Position numbers and translations under genes: made by a program
Part shown: positions 51,726 to 64,000 of the stretch, one piece after another
Layout: every line of letters begins with the position of its first letter
How positions within the stretch are numbered: the first letter of the stretch is position 1
Assembly: GCF_026213295.1 (NCBI RefSeq)
Contig: NC_079426.1
Span: forward strand, 24,671,678 to 24,735,677
Direction of reading: 5' to 3'
From: Gadus chalcogrammus
Taxonomy: Eukaryota; Chordata; Actinopteri; Gadiformes; Gadidae
Length of the DNA: 64,000 bases
The notes under the pieces: generated by a model
Database searches by the model: none
Told to the model about the DNA's origin: nothing
What the model saw: the letters and a program-made list of their open reading frames with translations, nothing else

Positions 51726-52300
51726 TAATATATTTAAATAGCCTTACATAGCCAACACTACCAATTGAGGACCTGGCCTCAGTTCACTCCAGACTATTTG
51801 CGTAGCCCTCCGTTTTTTGCAAATGGTAGTTTTATCTAGGCTATAATGTTGGAGATGCTGAGCACATCTCAGTCCTTTCAGATGACCCATCCAAGATTTG
51901 TATTGGCCTCCTATCATACAAAGAGCAATATTGTCTGAGTACTATGCCGAGAGGCACTTACAACACAAAGTATAAAATAGTCCTAACGGACTTGCATCCA
52001 CTGGAGAATGTTTGATCGTTACACGCACTAATCCATCTTGATCTGTGAAGTTGATGAATTGTCACTTTTAAGTTTTCTACCCAGTTACCAAAAAAAGAAA
52101 CATTTGGAATAGTATGCGCTGTGGCAAGCACATGGTTTGCATGTGTTACTTTGAAGGCAAAATATATCTAAAATACAAGAAAACACACAAACCTACATTC
52201 AACCAGTGGGGTATGGCCCCTGACTCTCTGAGGAGGTAGGTAGCCTACCTCCAGTTACCCCCTCCACCGGGGTCAAGACAATTTGAGGGCCAGATCCATG
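51726..52300. other. No gene recognised
   Basis: AT-rich sequence without an identifiable domain. No clear repeat ends were seen. Confidence 0.4.
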
Positions 52301-52464
52301 CCCCGTTTACACGAAGGGAAAACGCAGATATTTCCACGCGGTTTGGCCTCTCATTTACACGAAACGCCGTTTTTGTCACAGAAAACGATCATTTCTAAAA
52401 ACTCCGGCCAAAGTGGAGATTTCTGACAACGCCGGTTATGTGTTGTCGTGTCAACGGGGAGAAA
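52301..52464. mobile_element. Short MITE (CCCCGTTTACACG ends)
   Basis: ccccgtttacacgaa on the left and gtcgtgtcaacgggg on the right are imperfect inverted ends. The interior contains gaaacgccgttttt and aactccggccaaag. Non-coding. Confidence 0.6.
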
Positions 52465-52654
52465 CTGGGTTTTAGGTTCTGAAGCGTCACATTATGCGCC
52501 AGGAAATGCTTAACGTCATATGAGCGCCCTATGTTTACAGTTTGTTTGTTACAGGAAGACGCTCGTGTTATTCGTTGAGCGTTCGTTGAGTGTTATTCGT
52601 TGTTGATTCTGAGGATTCTGATTGGCTTGCATGGCTTTATCCTTCTCCCTACTA

Positions 52655-53953
52655 GAGTTTAGATTCTCTGCCCGAGCCCGAGCCAATATTTCCCACCACT
52701 ATCCTCGGGCCGGGCCTATGATCGATTGGTTGATCATTGGTTTATTGGCCTAATCAGAGGAGAAATCTATGCCATAAACAGAAATATTATAGGCCTTTAT
52801 TACACGGGTCTTCTCAATGCCGTGGAACGCTCCGTTCACTTGCATGGGTAGTAGCCCGGTGACTTGTCAAGCCCAGCGTCTTCCGTTGCTAAGCGACGTC
52901 ACCGTCTTTGCAGACAAATTATTTCTCTGCTGATCAACAATAGCCGCGTGTACATGGCACATCTGATCCGCATAGATTTCTATGCGGAATAGATCTGTTC
53001 CTAAAATGTGTTCCGAATGTACTGTATACCAACCCGGTGTCACGAAAAGACGTGACACTGTCACGTTATTTAATCTATTGAAACGTGATCAGGATCACGT
53101 ATTTTCAAATTTTTCGTGTTTACAAGCACAAATTTCAAACCCATGTATTTCAATTGGAAGTATTTGTCGTGTCACCAGCACGACTTTCAAACTAAGGTTC
53201 TGTGCGGGAGCGTTCTCCCTAATGTCCCTTAAGGAGCTCCGTACAGTACATTTATTGTTAAAAATTGTGAACAATATGACAGCTTTAGGCCACCCGTTTC
53301 TACTTTCACCTTTGATTCTGAGAAATTGTGACAATTCACGGATATAGGCTATTAAATGCAGGTGCGCTGCTCAGGCAAACCGCGAAAGAAAAAAGGGTAG
53401 CTGCTTAATCTGATCTTTTTAGAATTGTATGTCTTGATGTTTTGATCTAGCCATAGATCTATTGTCTTGTTTTTGGCTATGTGAATGGAAGTCCGCGTCG
53501 ATGCCTCGCAAGTCCAGTGTCGCGAGCGGACGTGACATCTAGAAGTCATACCGTATAATAATGGGTTATCTTTAATATTGATGCGTAGGGGTTGATTATA
53601 ACTCTTGTTTATTGTTTATACCACAGTCTGGGGGAATACTCGTATTCTGATTGGCTGCAGGGTGTGTATTATCTCCTGATATAGGCCTACCAGACCCCTG
53701 CTAAGTAGTTCCAGTCAGTGTTTAGATTCTCTGCCCGAGCCCGAGCCCGACCCGGCCCGCGGGTCGGGTCGGGTCGATATTTCCCATCACTATCCTCGGG
53801 CCGGGCCTTTGATCGAGCGTTTTTACTTTTATTTTATCATTATCATAAATTAGCCTAATCTGAGGAGAAATCTATGCCATAAACAGAAATATTATGGGTC
53901 TTTATTACACGTGTCTTCTCAATGCCGTGGAACGCTCCGTTCACTTGCATGGG
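52655..53953. repeat. Direct repeat pair (~200 bp) flanking about 0.9 kb
   Basis: The block tttagattctctgcccgagc ... cctcgggccgggcc ... tctatgccataaacagaaat ... gccgtggaacgctccgttca occurs at 52655-52850 and 53722-53952. The second copy adds a GGCCC/GGGTC palindrome that the first lacks. The sequence between has no recognised gene. Confidence 0.75.
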
Positions 53954-54202
53954 TCCGGGGATATCTCGGGATTGGTTTCTTTATTAATCGAATGGGAAAT
54001 GCAATAGGCCTATTTTAGGACCGAATCACCGTTGAACTTGTTTCTAATAACATTTCTAGCGAGAAATATACTTTTTACTTGCATAATCTTTAGTCAGTGA
54101 TTACGTCTGATCTTTAGTTTTATAGTTATTAGGAAGATTTTATCGGCTCGCTCGCATGTTTCAATGACGTTAGGTTGCTAAGGACGCTGCTTTCGCTAAA
54201 CT

Positions 54203-54849
<647 letters not shown>

Positions 54850-57800
54850 CTAGAACTGCAAGCAGTTATGCAGGGGTCCAAGAAGTGTGCATTTCGCCGG
54901 CACAACGCGACAAGAAATGTGAATTTCGCCGGCACAACGCGAAGCATGTGTTCAAAACGCTACCCTGAACCTGTGGATACAAAGGATTTGACTGTGGTAG
55001 GAGTAGCGAGAAGTCAGTGTAGCGTTTTCGCGGCGACATTTTGTAGAAGATATACAATTTCCTCGTTTATTGCGCCCCCTAACGGCGAAATTGTCCGAAA
55101 ATTTTATCGAACGTCATTAAGGTTAGCACCAACATGTTTGTAGAATTTGGACTCGATCCGATGTCTAATTTTGGATTTTTTTGGATTTTTAATTTTCCAC
55201 GTCTAATTTAGCTAATAAACAAATATTCAAAACTCTACCGTTTCGTCGTCGAAGGTCGGATCAAAAAACTGTCTATGATTTCTTTGCGTGTGCGTCTGAA
55301 GATGCCATGTGCAAAGTTTGGTGGTGATCGGGCGAGAAATGTGGGAGGAGTAGCGAAAAAACAGTTTTGCGGTTTTCGCGATTTAGCGAAAAATATTCAT
55401 AGACGCAAATGGGCGTGGCCTAGGCCAAAAGATGCAGCAGACTCCAGTGAATATGTGGGTACAAGTTTTTGACTGTGGGAGGTTCGTTGTGGGAGTTATA
55501 GCCCCAAACGCATTTTCCCTTGGTATAGCGCCACCTAGTGGCCGGCGTGTCTGGATTTTGTAGTCTGCATAGTCTTCACTGACCTGGATCTAGTCATGCA
55601 ATTGGCGTGTGTGCAACATTTACGGTATGGGCTGTATTCCCACTTTCTTGGTAGGAAGTATAATAATAATTTTGGATTTTTTTGGATTTTGGATTTTCCA
55701 CGTCTAATTTAGCTAATATACCAATATTCAAAATGCTACCGTTTCGTCGTCGAAGGTCGGATCAAAAAACTGTATACGATTCCTTTGCGTGTGCGTCTGA
55801 AGATGTCGTGTGCAAAGTTTGGTGTCGATTGGTCAAGAAATGTGGGAGGAGTAGGGAAAAAACAGTTTTGCGGTTTTCGCGATTTAGCGAAAAATATTCA
55901 TAGACGCAAATGGGCGTGGCCTAGGCCAAAAGATGCAGCAGACTCCAGTGCATCTGTGTGTACAAGTTTTTGGACTGTGGGAGGTTCGGTGTGGGAGTTA
56001 TAGCCCCAAACGCGTATTCCTTGGTATAGCGCCACCTAGTGGCCGGCGTGTCTGGATTTTGTCGTCTGCATAGTCTTCACTGACCTGGATCTAGTCATGC
56101 AATTGGCGTGTGTGCAACATTTACGGTATGGGCTGTATTCCCACTTTCTTGGTAGGAAGTATAATAATAATAATAAGAAAAATCCCTACAAAAACAATAG
56201 GGATCCAACCTGTTGGCTTGGACCCCTAATAACTAGAACTGCAAGCAGTTATGCAGGGGTCCAAGAAGTGTGCATTTCGCCGGCACAACGCGACAAGAAA
56301 TGTGCATTTCGCCGGAAAAACGCGAAGCATGTGTTCAAAACGCTACCCTGAACCTGTGGAGTAGCGAGAAGTCAGTGTAGCGTTTTCGCGGCGAAATTTT
56401 TGTAGAAGATATACAATTTCCTCGTTTATTGCGCCCCCTAATGGCGAAATTTTCCGAAATTTTTATCGAAGGTCATTAAGGTTAGCACCAACATGTGTCT
56501 AAAATCTGGACTCGATCCGATGTCTAATTTTGGAATCTTTTGTTTTTTTAATTTTCCACGTCTAATTTAGCTAATAAAAGAATATTCAAAACTCTACCGT
56601 TTCGTCGTCGAAGGTCGGATCAAAAAACTGTATATGATTTCTTTGCGTGTGCGTCTGAAGATGCCGTGTGCAAAGTTTGGTGTTGATTGGTCAAGAAATG
56701 TGCGAGGAGTAGCGAAAAAACAGTTTTGCGGTTTTCGCGATTTAGCGAAAAATATTCATAGACGCAAATGGGCGTGGCCTAGGCCAAAAGATGCAGCAGA
56801 CTCCAGTGCATCTGTGTGTACAAGTTTTTGGACTGTGGGAGGTTCGGTGTGGGAGTTATAGCCCCAAACGCGTATTCCTTGGTATAGCGCCACCTAGGGA
56901 CCGGCGTGTCTGGATTTTGTTATCTGAGTAGCGGTGCCGATTCTGGATCTAGTCATGTAATTGGCGCGTGTGCACCATTTACGGTTTGGGCTGCAGTTCC
57001 ACTTTCACCGCGGGAAGAATAAGAAGAATCGCTACAAAAACAATAGGGATCCAACCTGTTGGCTTGGACCCCTAATAACTAGAACTGCAAGCAGTTATGC
57101 AGGGGTCCAAGAAGTGTGCATTTCGCCGGCACAACGCGACAAGAAATGTGCATTTCGCCGGCACAACGCGAAGCATGTGTTCAAAACGCTACCCTGAACC
57201 TGTGGATACAAAGGATTTGACTGTGGTAGGAGTAGCGAGAAGTCAGTGTTGCGTTTTCGCGGCGAAATTTTGTCGAAGATATACAATTTCCTCGTTTATT
57301 GCGCCCCCTAATGGCGAAATTTTCCGAATTTTTTATCCAACGTCATTAAGGTTAGCACTGACATGTGTGTAGAATTTGGACTCGATCCAATGTCTAATTT
57401 TGGATTTTTTGGATTTTAAATTTTCCACGTCTAATTTAGCTAATATACCAATATTCCAAGCGCTACCGATTCGTTGTCGAAGGTCGGATCAAAAAAGTGT
57501 TCGAAATTTATTTTTTGTGTGCGTCTGACGATGTCGTGTGCAAAGTTTGGTGTTGATCGGGCGAAAAATGTGGGAGGAGTAGCGAAAAAACAGTTTTGCG
57601 GTTTTCGCGATTTAGCGAAAAATATTCATAGACGCAAATGGGCGGGGCCTAGGCCAAAAGATGCAGCAGACTCCAGTGCATCTGTGTGTACAAGTTTTTG
57701 GACTCTAGGAGGTTCGGTGTGGGAGTTATAGCCCCAAACGTGTTTCTCCTTGGTATAGCGCCACCTAGTGGCCGGCATGTCTGGATTTGGTTATCTGAGT

Positions 57801-60800
57801 AGCGGTGCCGGACCTGGTTCTAGTCATGTAATTGGCGCGTGTGCACCATTTACGGTTTGGGCTGTGGACCCACTTTCAAGGCGGGAAGTATAATAAAAAG
57901 AAAAATCCTTACAAAAACAATAGGGATCCAACCTGTTGGCTTGGACCCCTAATAAGAACTAGAACTGCAAGCAGTTATGCAGGGGTCCAAGAAGTGTGCA
58001 TTTCGCCGGCACAACGCGACAAGAAATGTGCATTTCGCCGGCACAACGCGAAGCAAGTATTCAAAACGCTACCGTGAACAACCTGTGGATATAAAGGTTT
58101 TGACTGTGAGAGGTTCAGTGTGGGAGTTTCGGCCCCAAACGCATTTTCCGCTACCGTTTAGTCGTCGACGGTTGGATCAAAATAGTTTTTACTGATTTGC
58201 AACGCAAAACATATATTCAAAACGCTACCGTTTCGTCAACGATGGTCGGATCAAAATAGTTTTGCTGATTTCTTGTAGTGTGCGTCTGAAGATGTCGTGT
58301 GCAAAGTTTGGTGTCAATTGGGCAAGAAATGTGGGAGGAGTAGCGAAAAGGCAGTTTAGCTGTTTTTGCGATTTTGCATAAAGAAAATACTGACGCAAAT
58401 GGGCCTGGCCTATGCCAAAAGATGCAGCTGACTCCAGTGAATCTGTGCGTCTAACGTTTTTGACTGTGGGAGCTTTGGTGTGGGAGTTGTAGCCTAAAAC
58501 GCGTTTTCAGAACATTCCATTGGCCAAATAGGAGATATATTATTTCGTCGTTTTTTGGCGCCGCCCTGTTGGCGAAATTTTCCAAAGACAATTTTCCTTT
58601 GCCAAATAACTCCCGCCTACATTATTAATTCTTGGCCATATTTTTTATATAGACTCGGGTTTGCCCCTTGATGGTTCCCTTATAGTTTGAAGAACATTCC
58701 TTTGGCCAATTAGAAGATATACAATTTCCTCGTTTATTGCGCCCCCTAATGGCGAAATATTCCGAATTCTTTATTGAACGCCATTAAGGGTAGCACCGAC
58801 ATGAGTCTAAAATTTGGACTTGATCCGACGTCTACTTTTGGTATTCTTTGAATTTTTGCGTTTCGACGTAAAACGTAGCCAATAAACAAATATTCAAAAC
58901 GCTACCGTTTCGTCGTCGAAGGTCGGATAAAAAAGCTGTTGATGATTCCTTTGCGTGTGCGTCTGAAGATGTCGGGTGCAAAGTTTGGTGTTGATTGGTC
59001 AAGAAATGTGGGAGGAGTAGGGAAAAAACTGTTTTGCGGTTTTCGCGAATTAGCGAAAAATATTCATAGACGCAAATGGGCGTGGCCTAGCCCAAAAGAT
59101 GCAGCAGACTCCAGTGCATCTGTGTGTACAAGTTTTTGGACTCTGGGAGGTTCGGTGTGGGAGTTATAGCCCCAAACGCGTATTCCTTGGTATAGCGCCA
59201 CCTAGTGGCCGGCGTGTCTGGATTTTGTCGTCTGCTTAGAACTCAGGGCCCTGGATCTAGTCATGCAATTGGCGTGTCGGCACCTTTTACGGTTTGGGCT
59301 GTGGACCCACTTCTAGGGGGGAATAATAATAACTAGAACTGCAAGCAGTTATGCAGGGGTCCAAGAAGTGTGCATTTCGCCGGCACAACGCGACAAGAAA
59401 TGTGCATTTCGCCGGAAAAACGCGAAGCATGTGTTCAAAACGCTACCCTGAACCTGTGGAGTAGCGAGAAGTCAGTGTAGCGTTTTCGCGGCGAAATTTT
59501 TGTAGAAGATATACAATTTCCTCGTTTATTGCGCCCCCTAATGGCGAAATTTTCCGAATTTTTATCGAAGGTCATTAAGGTTAGCACCAACATGTGTCTA
59601 AAATTTGGACTCGATCCGATGTCTAATTTTGGAATTTTTTGTTTTTTTAATTTTCCACGTCTAATTTAGCTAATAAAAGAATATTCAAAACTCTACCGTT
59701 TCGTCGTCGAAGGTCGGATCAAAAAACTGTATATGATTTCTTTGCGTGTGCGTCTGAAGATGCCGTGTGCAAAGTTTGGTGTTGATTGGTCAAGAAATGT
59801 GCGAGGAGTAGCGAAAAAACAGTTTTGCGGTTTTCGCGATTTAGCGAAAAATATTCATAGACGCAAATGGGCGTGGCCTAGGCCAAAAGATGCAGCAGAC
59901 TCCAGTGCATCTGTGTGTACAAGTTTTTGGACTGTGGGAGGTTCGGTGTGGGAGTTATAGCCCCAAACGCGTATTCCTTGGTATAGCGCCACCTAGTGGC
60001 CGGCATGTCTGGATTTTGTCGTCTGCGTAGTCCGAAGAGATCTGGATCTAGTCATGTAATTGGCGTGTGTGCACCATTTACGGTTTGGGCTGTGGTACCA
60101 CTTTTAGGGGGGTAAGTATAACTAGAACTGCAAGCAGTTATGCAGGGGTCCAAGAAGTGTGCATTTCGCCGGCACAACCCGACAAGAAATGTGCATTTCG
60201 CCGGCACAACGCGAAGCATGTGTTCAAAACGCTACCCTGAACCTGTGGATACAAAGGATTTGACTGTGGTTGGAGTAGCGAGAAGTCAGTGTAGCGTTTT
60301 CGCGGCGAAATTTTGTAGAAGATATACAATTTCCTCGTTTATTGCGCCCCCTAACGGCGAAATTGTCCGAAATTTTTCTCGAACGTCATTAAGGTTAGCA
60401 CCAACATGTGTGTAGAATTTGGACTCGAGCCGATGTCTAATTTTGAATTTTTTTGGATTTTTAATTTTCCACGTCTAATTTAGCTAATATACCAATATTC
60501 AAAACGCTACCGTTTCGTCGTCGAAGGTCGGATCAAAAAACTGTTGATGATTCCTTTGCGTGTGCGTCTGAAGATGTCGTGTGCAAAGTTCGGTGTTGAT
60601 TGGTCAAGAAATGTGGGAGGAGTAGGGAAAAAACAGTTTTGCGGTTTTCGCGATTTAGCGAAAAATATTCATTGACGCAAATGGGCGTGGCCTAGGCCAA
60701 AAGATGCAGCACACTCCAGTGCATCTGTGTGTACAAGTTTTTGGACTCTGGGAGGTTCGGTGTGGGAGTTATAGCCCCAAATGTGTTTCTCCTTGGTATA

Positions 60801-63800
60801 GCGCCACCTAGTGGCCGGCATGTCTGGATTTGGTTATCTGAGTAGCGGTGTCGGTACTGGTTCTAGTCATGTAATTGGCGCGTGTGCACCATTTACGGTT
60901 TGGGCTGTGGTTCCACTTTCACGGGGAGGTAGTATAATAATAATAATAAAAAAAATCCTTACAAAAACAATAGGGATCCAACCTGTTGGCTTGGACCCCT
61001 AATAATAACTAGAACTGCAAGCAGTTATGCAGGGGTCCAAGAAGTGTGCATTTCGCCGGCACAACGCGACAAGAAATGTGCATTTCGCCGGAAAAACGCG
61101 AAGCATGTGTTCAAAACGCTACCCTGAACCTGTGGAGTAGCGAGAAGTCAGTGTAGCGTTTTCGCGGCGAAATTTTTGTAGAAGATATACAATTTCCTCG
61201 TTTATTGCGCCCCCTAATGGCGAAATTTTCCGAAATTTTTATCGAAGGTCATTAAGGTTAGCACCAACATGTGTCTAAAATTTGGACTCGATCCGATGTC
61301 TAATTTTGGAATTTTTTGTTTTTTTAATTTTCCACGTCTAATTTAGCTAATAAAAGAATATTCAAAACTCTACCGTTTCGTCGTCGAAGGTCGGATCAAA
61401 AAACTGTATATGATTTCTTTGCGTGTGCGTCTGAAGATGCCGTGTGCAAAGTTTGGTGTTGATTGGTCAAGAAATGTGCGAGGAGTAGCGAAAAAACAGT
61501 TTTGCGGTTTTCGCGATTTAGCGAAAAATATTCATAGACGCAAATGGGCGTGGCCTAGGCCAAAAGATGCAGCAGACTCCAGTGCATCTGTGTGTACAAG
61601 TTTTTGGACTCTGGGAGGTTCGGTGTCGGAGTTATAGCCCCAAACGTGTATTCCCTGGTATAGCGCCACCTAGTGGCCGGCGTGTCTGGATTTTGTCGTC
61701 TGCGTAGTCCGAAGAGATCTGGATCTAGTCATGTAATTGGCGTTTGTGCACCATTTACGGTTTGGGCTGTGGTACCACTTTTAGGGGGGTAAGTATAAAA
61801 ATAATAAAAAGAACTAGAACTGCAAGCAGTTATGCAGGGGTCCAAGAAGTGTGCATTTCGCCGGCACAACGCGACAAGAAATGTGCATTTCGCCGGCACA
61901 AAGCGAACCAAGTATTCAAAACGCTACCGTGAACAACCTGTGGATATAAAGGTTTTGACTGTGAGAGGTTCAGTGTGGGAGTTTCGGCCCCAAACGCATT
62001 TTCCGCTACCGTTTAGTCGTCGACGGTTGGATCAAAATAGTTTTTACTGATTTGCAACGCAAAACATATATTCAAAACGCTACCGTTTCGTCAACGATGG
62101 TCGGATCAAAATAGTTTTGCTGATTTCTTGTAGTGTGCGTCTGAAGATGTCGTGTGCAAAGTTTGGTGTCAATTGGGCAAGAAATGTGGGAGGAGTAGCG
62201 AAAAGGCAGTTTAGCTGTTTTTGCGATTTTGCATAAAGAAAATACTGACGCAAATGGGCCTGGCCTATGCCAAAAGATGCAGCTGACTCCAGTGAATCTG
62301 TGCGTGTAACGTTTTTGACTGTGGGAGCTTTGGTGTGGGAGTTATAGCCTAAAACGCGTTTTCAGAACATTCCATTGGCCAAATAGGAGATATATTATTT
62401 CGTCGTTTTTTGGCGCCGCCCTGTTGGCGAAATTTTCCAAAGACAATTTTCCTTTGCCAAATAACTCCCGCCTATATTATTAATTCTTGGCCATATTTTT
62501 TATATAGACTCGGGTTTGCCCCTTGATGGTTCCCTTATAGTTTGAAGAACATTCCTTTGGCCAATTAGAAGATATACAATTTCCTCGTTTATTGCGCCCC
62601 CTAATGGCGAAATATTCCGAATTCTTTATTGAACGCCATTAAGGGTAGCACCGACATGTGTCTAAAATTTGGACTTGATCCGACGTTCACTTTTGGTATT
62701 CTTTGAATTTTTGCGTTTTGACGTAAAACGTAGCCAATAAACAAATATTCAAAACGCTACCGTTTCGTCGTCGAAGGTCGGATCAAAAAACTGTTGATGA
62801 TTCCTTTGCGTGTGCGTCTGAAGATGTCGTGTGCAAAGTTTGGTGTTGATTGGTCAAGAAATGTGGGAGGAGTAGGGAAAAAACTGTTTTGCGGTTTTCG
62901 CGATTTAGCGAAAAATATTCATAGACGCAAATGGGCGTGGCCTAGCCCAAAAGATGCAGCAGACTCCTGTGCATCTGTGGGTATAACGTTTTTGACTGTG
63001 GGAGGTTCGGTGTGGGAGTTATAGCCCCAAACGCGTATTCCTTGGTATAGCGCCACCTAGTGGCCGGCATGTCTGGATTTTGTCGTCTGCGTACACATCA
63101 CAGACCTGGATCTAGTCATGCAATTGGCGTGTCCGCACCATTTACGGTTTGGGGTGTGGGCCCACTTTTAGGGAAGGAAGTATAATAATAACTAGAACTG
63201 CAAGCAGTTATGCAGGGGTCCAAGAAGTGTGCATTTCGCCGGCACAACGCGACAAGAAATGTGCATTTCGCCGGAAAAACGCGAAGCATGTGTTCAAAAC
63301 GCTACCCTGAACCTGTGGAGTAGCGAGAAGTCAGTGTAGCGTTTTCGCGGCGAAATTTTTGTAGAAGATATACAATTTCCTTGTTTATTGCGCCCCCTAA
63401 TGGCGAAATTTTCCGAATTTTTTATCGAAGGTCATTAAGGTTAGCACCAACATGTGTCTAAAATTTGGACTCGATCCGATGTCTAATTTTGGAATTTTTT
63501 GTTTTTTTTATTTTCCACGTCTAATTTAGCTAATAAAAGAATATTCAAAACTCTACCGTTTCGTCGTCGAAGGTCGGATCAAAAAACTGTATATGATTTC
63601 TTTGCGTGTGCGTCTGAAGATGCCGTGTGCAAAGTTTGGTGTTGATTGGTCAAGAAATGTGCGAGGAGTAGCGAAAAAACAGTTTTGCGGTTTTCGCGAT
63701 TTAGCGAAAAATATTCATAGACGCAAATGGGCGTGGCCTAGGCCAAAAGATGCAGCAGACTCCAGTGAATCTGTGTGTACAAGGTTTTGAATGTGGGAGG

Positions 63801-64000
63801 TTCGTTGTGGGAGTTATAGCCCCAAACGCGTCTTTCCTTGGTATAGCGCCACCTAGTGGCCGGCGTGTCTGGATTTGGTCGTCTGCTTAGAACTCAGGGC
63901 CCTGGATCTAGTCATGCAATTGGCGTGTCGGCACCATTTACGGTTTGGGCTGTGGACCCACTTCTAGGGGGGAATAATAATAATAATAATAAAAAAAATC
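54850..64000. repeat. Tandem array of 0.8-1.4 kb units (satellite-like)
   Basis: Units begin ctagaactgcaagcagttat at 54850, 56233, 57079, 57959, 59333, 60122, 61009, 61814 and 63192, all in one direction and running off the window. Spacings are 1383, 846, 880, 1374, 789, 887, 805 and 1378 bp. Shared blocks include gcatttcgccggcacaacgc, attgcgccccctaatggcg, gtttcgtcgtcgaaggtcgg, and the cacctagtggccgg segment. Some units end with aacctgttggcttggacccc. A plus-strand frame of about 75 codons recurs in most units. It starts MISLRVRLKMPCAKFGVDW or a close variant and contains KNIHRRKWAWPRPKDAADS. It is probably not coding, as it has no known domain. Confidence 0.92.
57959..63191. repeat. Higher-order repeat of about 3.86 kb within the array
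   Basis: The long unit at 57959-59332 and the long unit at 61814-63191 share private segments (gaacaacctgtggatataaa, cgtcgacggttggatcaaaa, aactcccgcctayattatta). The following units at 59333 and 63192 share the same deletion (cctgtggagtagcgag). Offsets are 3855 and 3859 bp, so blocks of about four units were duplicated together. Confidence 0.8.

Overview
This looks like teleost fish nuclear DNA. It holds two interrupted, intron-rich vertebrate genes in a dense mat of fish-type transposons: hAT, PIF/Harbinger, LINEs, a DIRS-order element, an endogenous retrovirus and long microsatellites. I cannot name the species. All family assignments come from reading translated motifs by eye; no database was searched.

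Layout. 1-12143: no host gene, only repeats: a foldback element, hAT transposase remnants (3528-7240 minus; 9228-10316 plus), a nested element carrying a P2X7-like cysteine-rich exon (3776-6061), and a clean hAT insertion with an 8-bp duplication (7906-9173). 12144-24472 plus: carbonyl reductase (cbr1-type), reconstructed here as six coding exons that join in frame to 275 codons with all SDR motifs. Intron 4 holds an 8.73-kb endogenous retrovirus in antisense (14385-23114). Its 785-bp LTRs look identical and are flanked by a 4-bp duplication. It keeps open gag and env frames but has no protease, RT or integrase. A proline-rich repeat ORF, gag and env lie in one reading frame separated only by two TAA codons.

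25465-44051 minus: a connexin gene, convergent with cbr1. Five coding exons are seen and join in frame; the exon with the start codon is not found. Its 13-kb intron is a stack of insertions: a Rex1/L2-like LINE was broken by a second LINE (13-bp duplication), by a DIRS/Ngaro-like element with split direct repeats, and by a TTAA-flanked DNA element. Removing the last two restores the LINE reading frame exactly.

44052-54849: more DNA transposons, including a Harbinger element inside another Harbinger element, a hAT element with an 8-bp duplication, and mirror-image Harbinger fragments. 54850-64000: a head-to-tail array of roughly 0.8 and 1.4 kb units with a higher-order period of about 3.86 kb and a stem-loop at unit junctions.

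The only likely expressed host products are the carbonyl reductase and the connexin. Nothing suggests they work together; they are neighbours with facing 3' ends.
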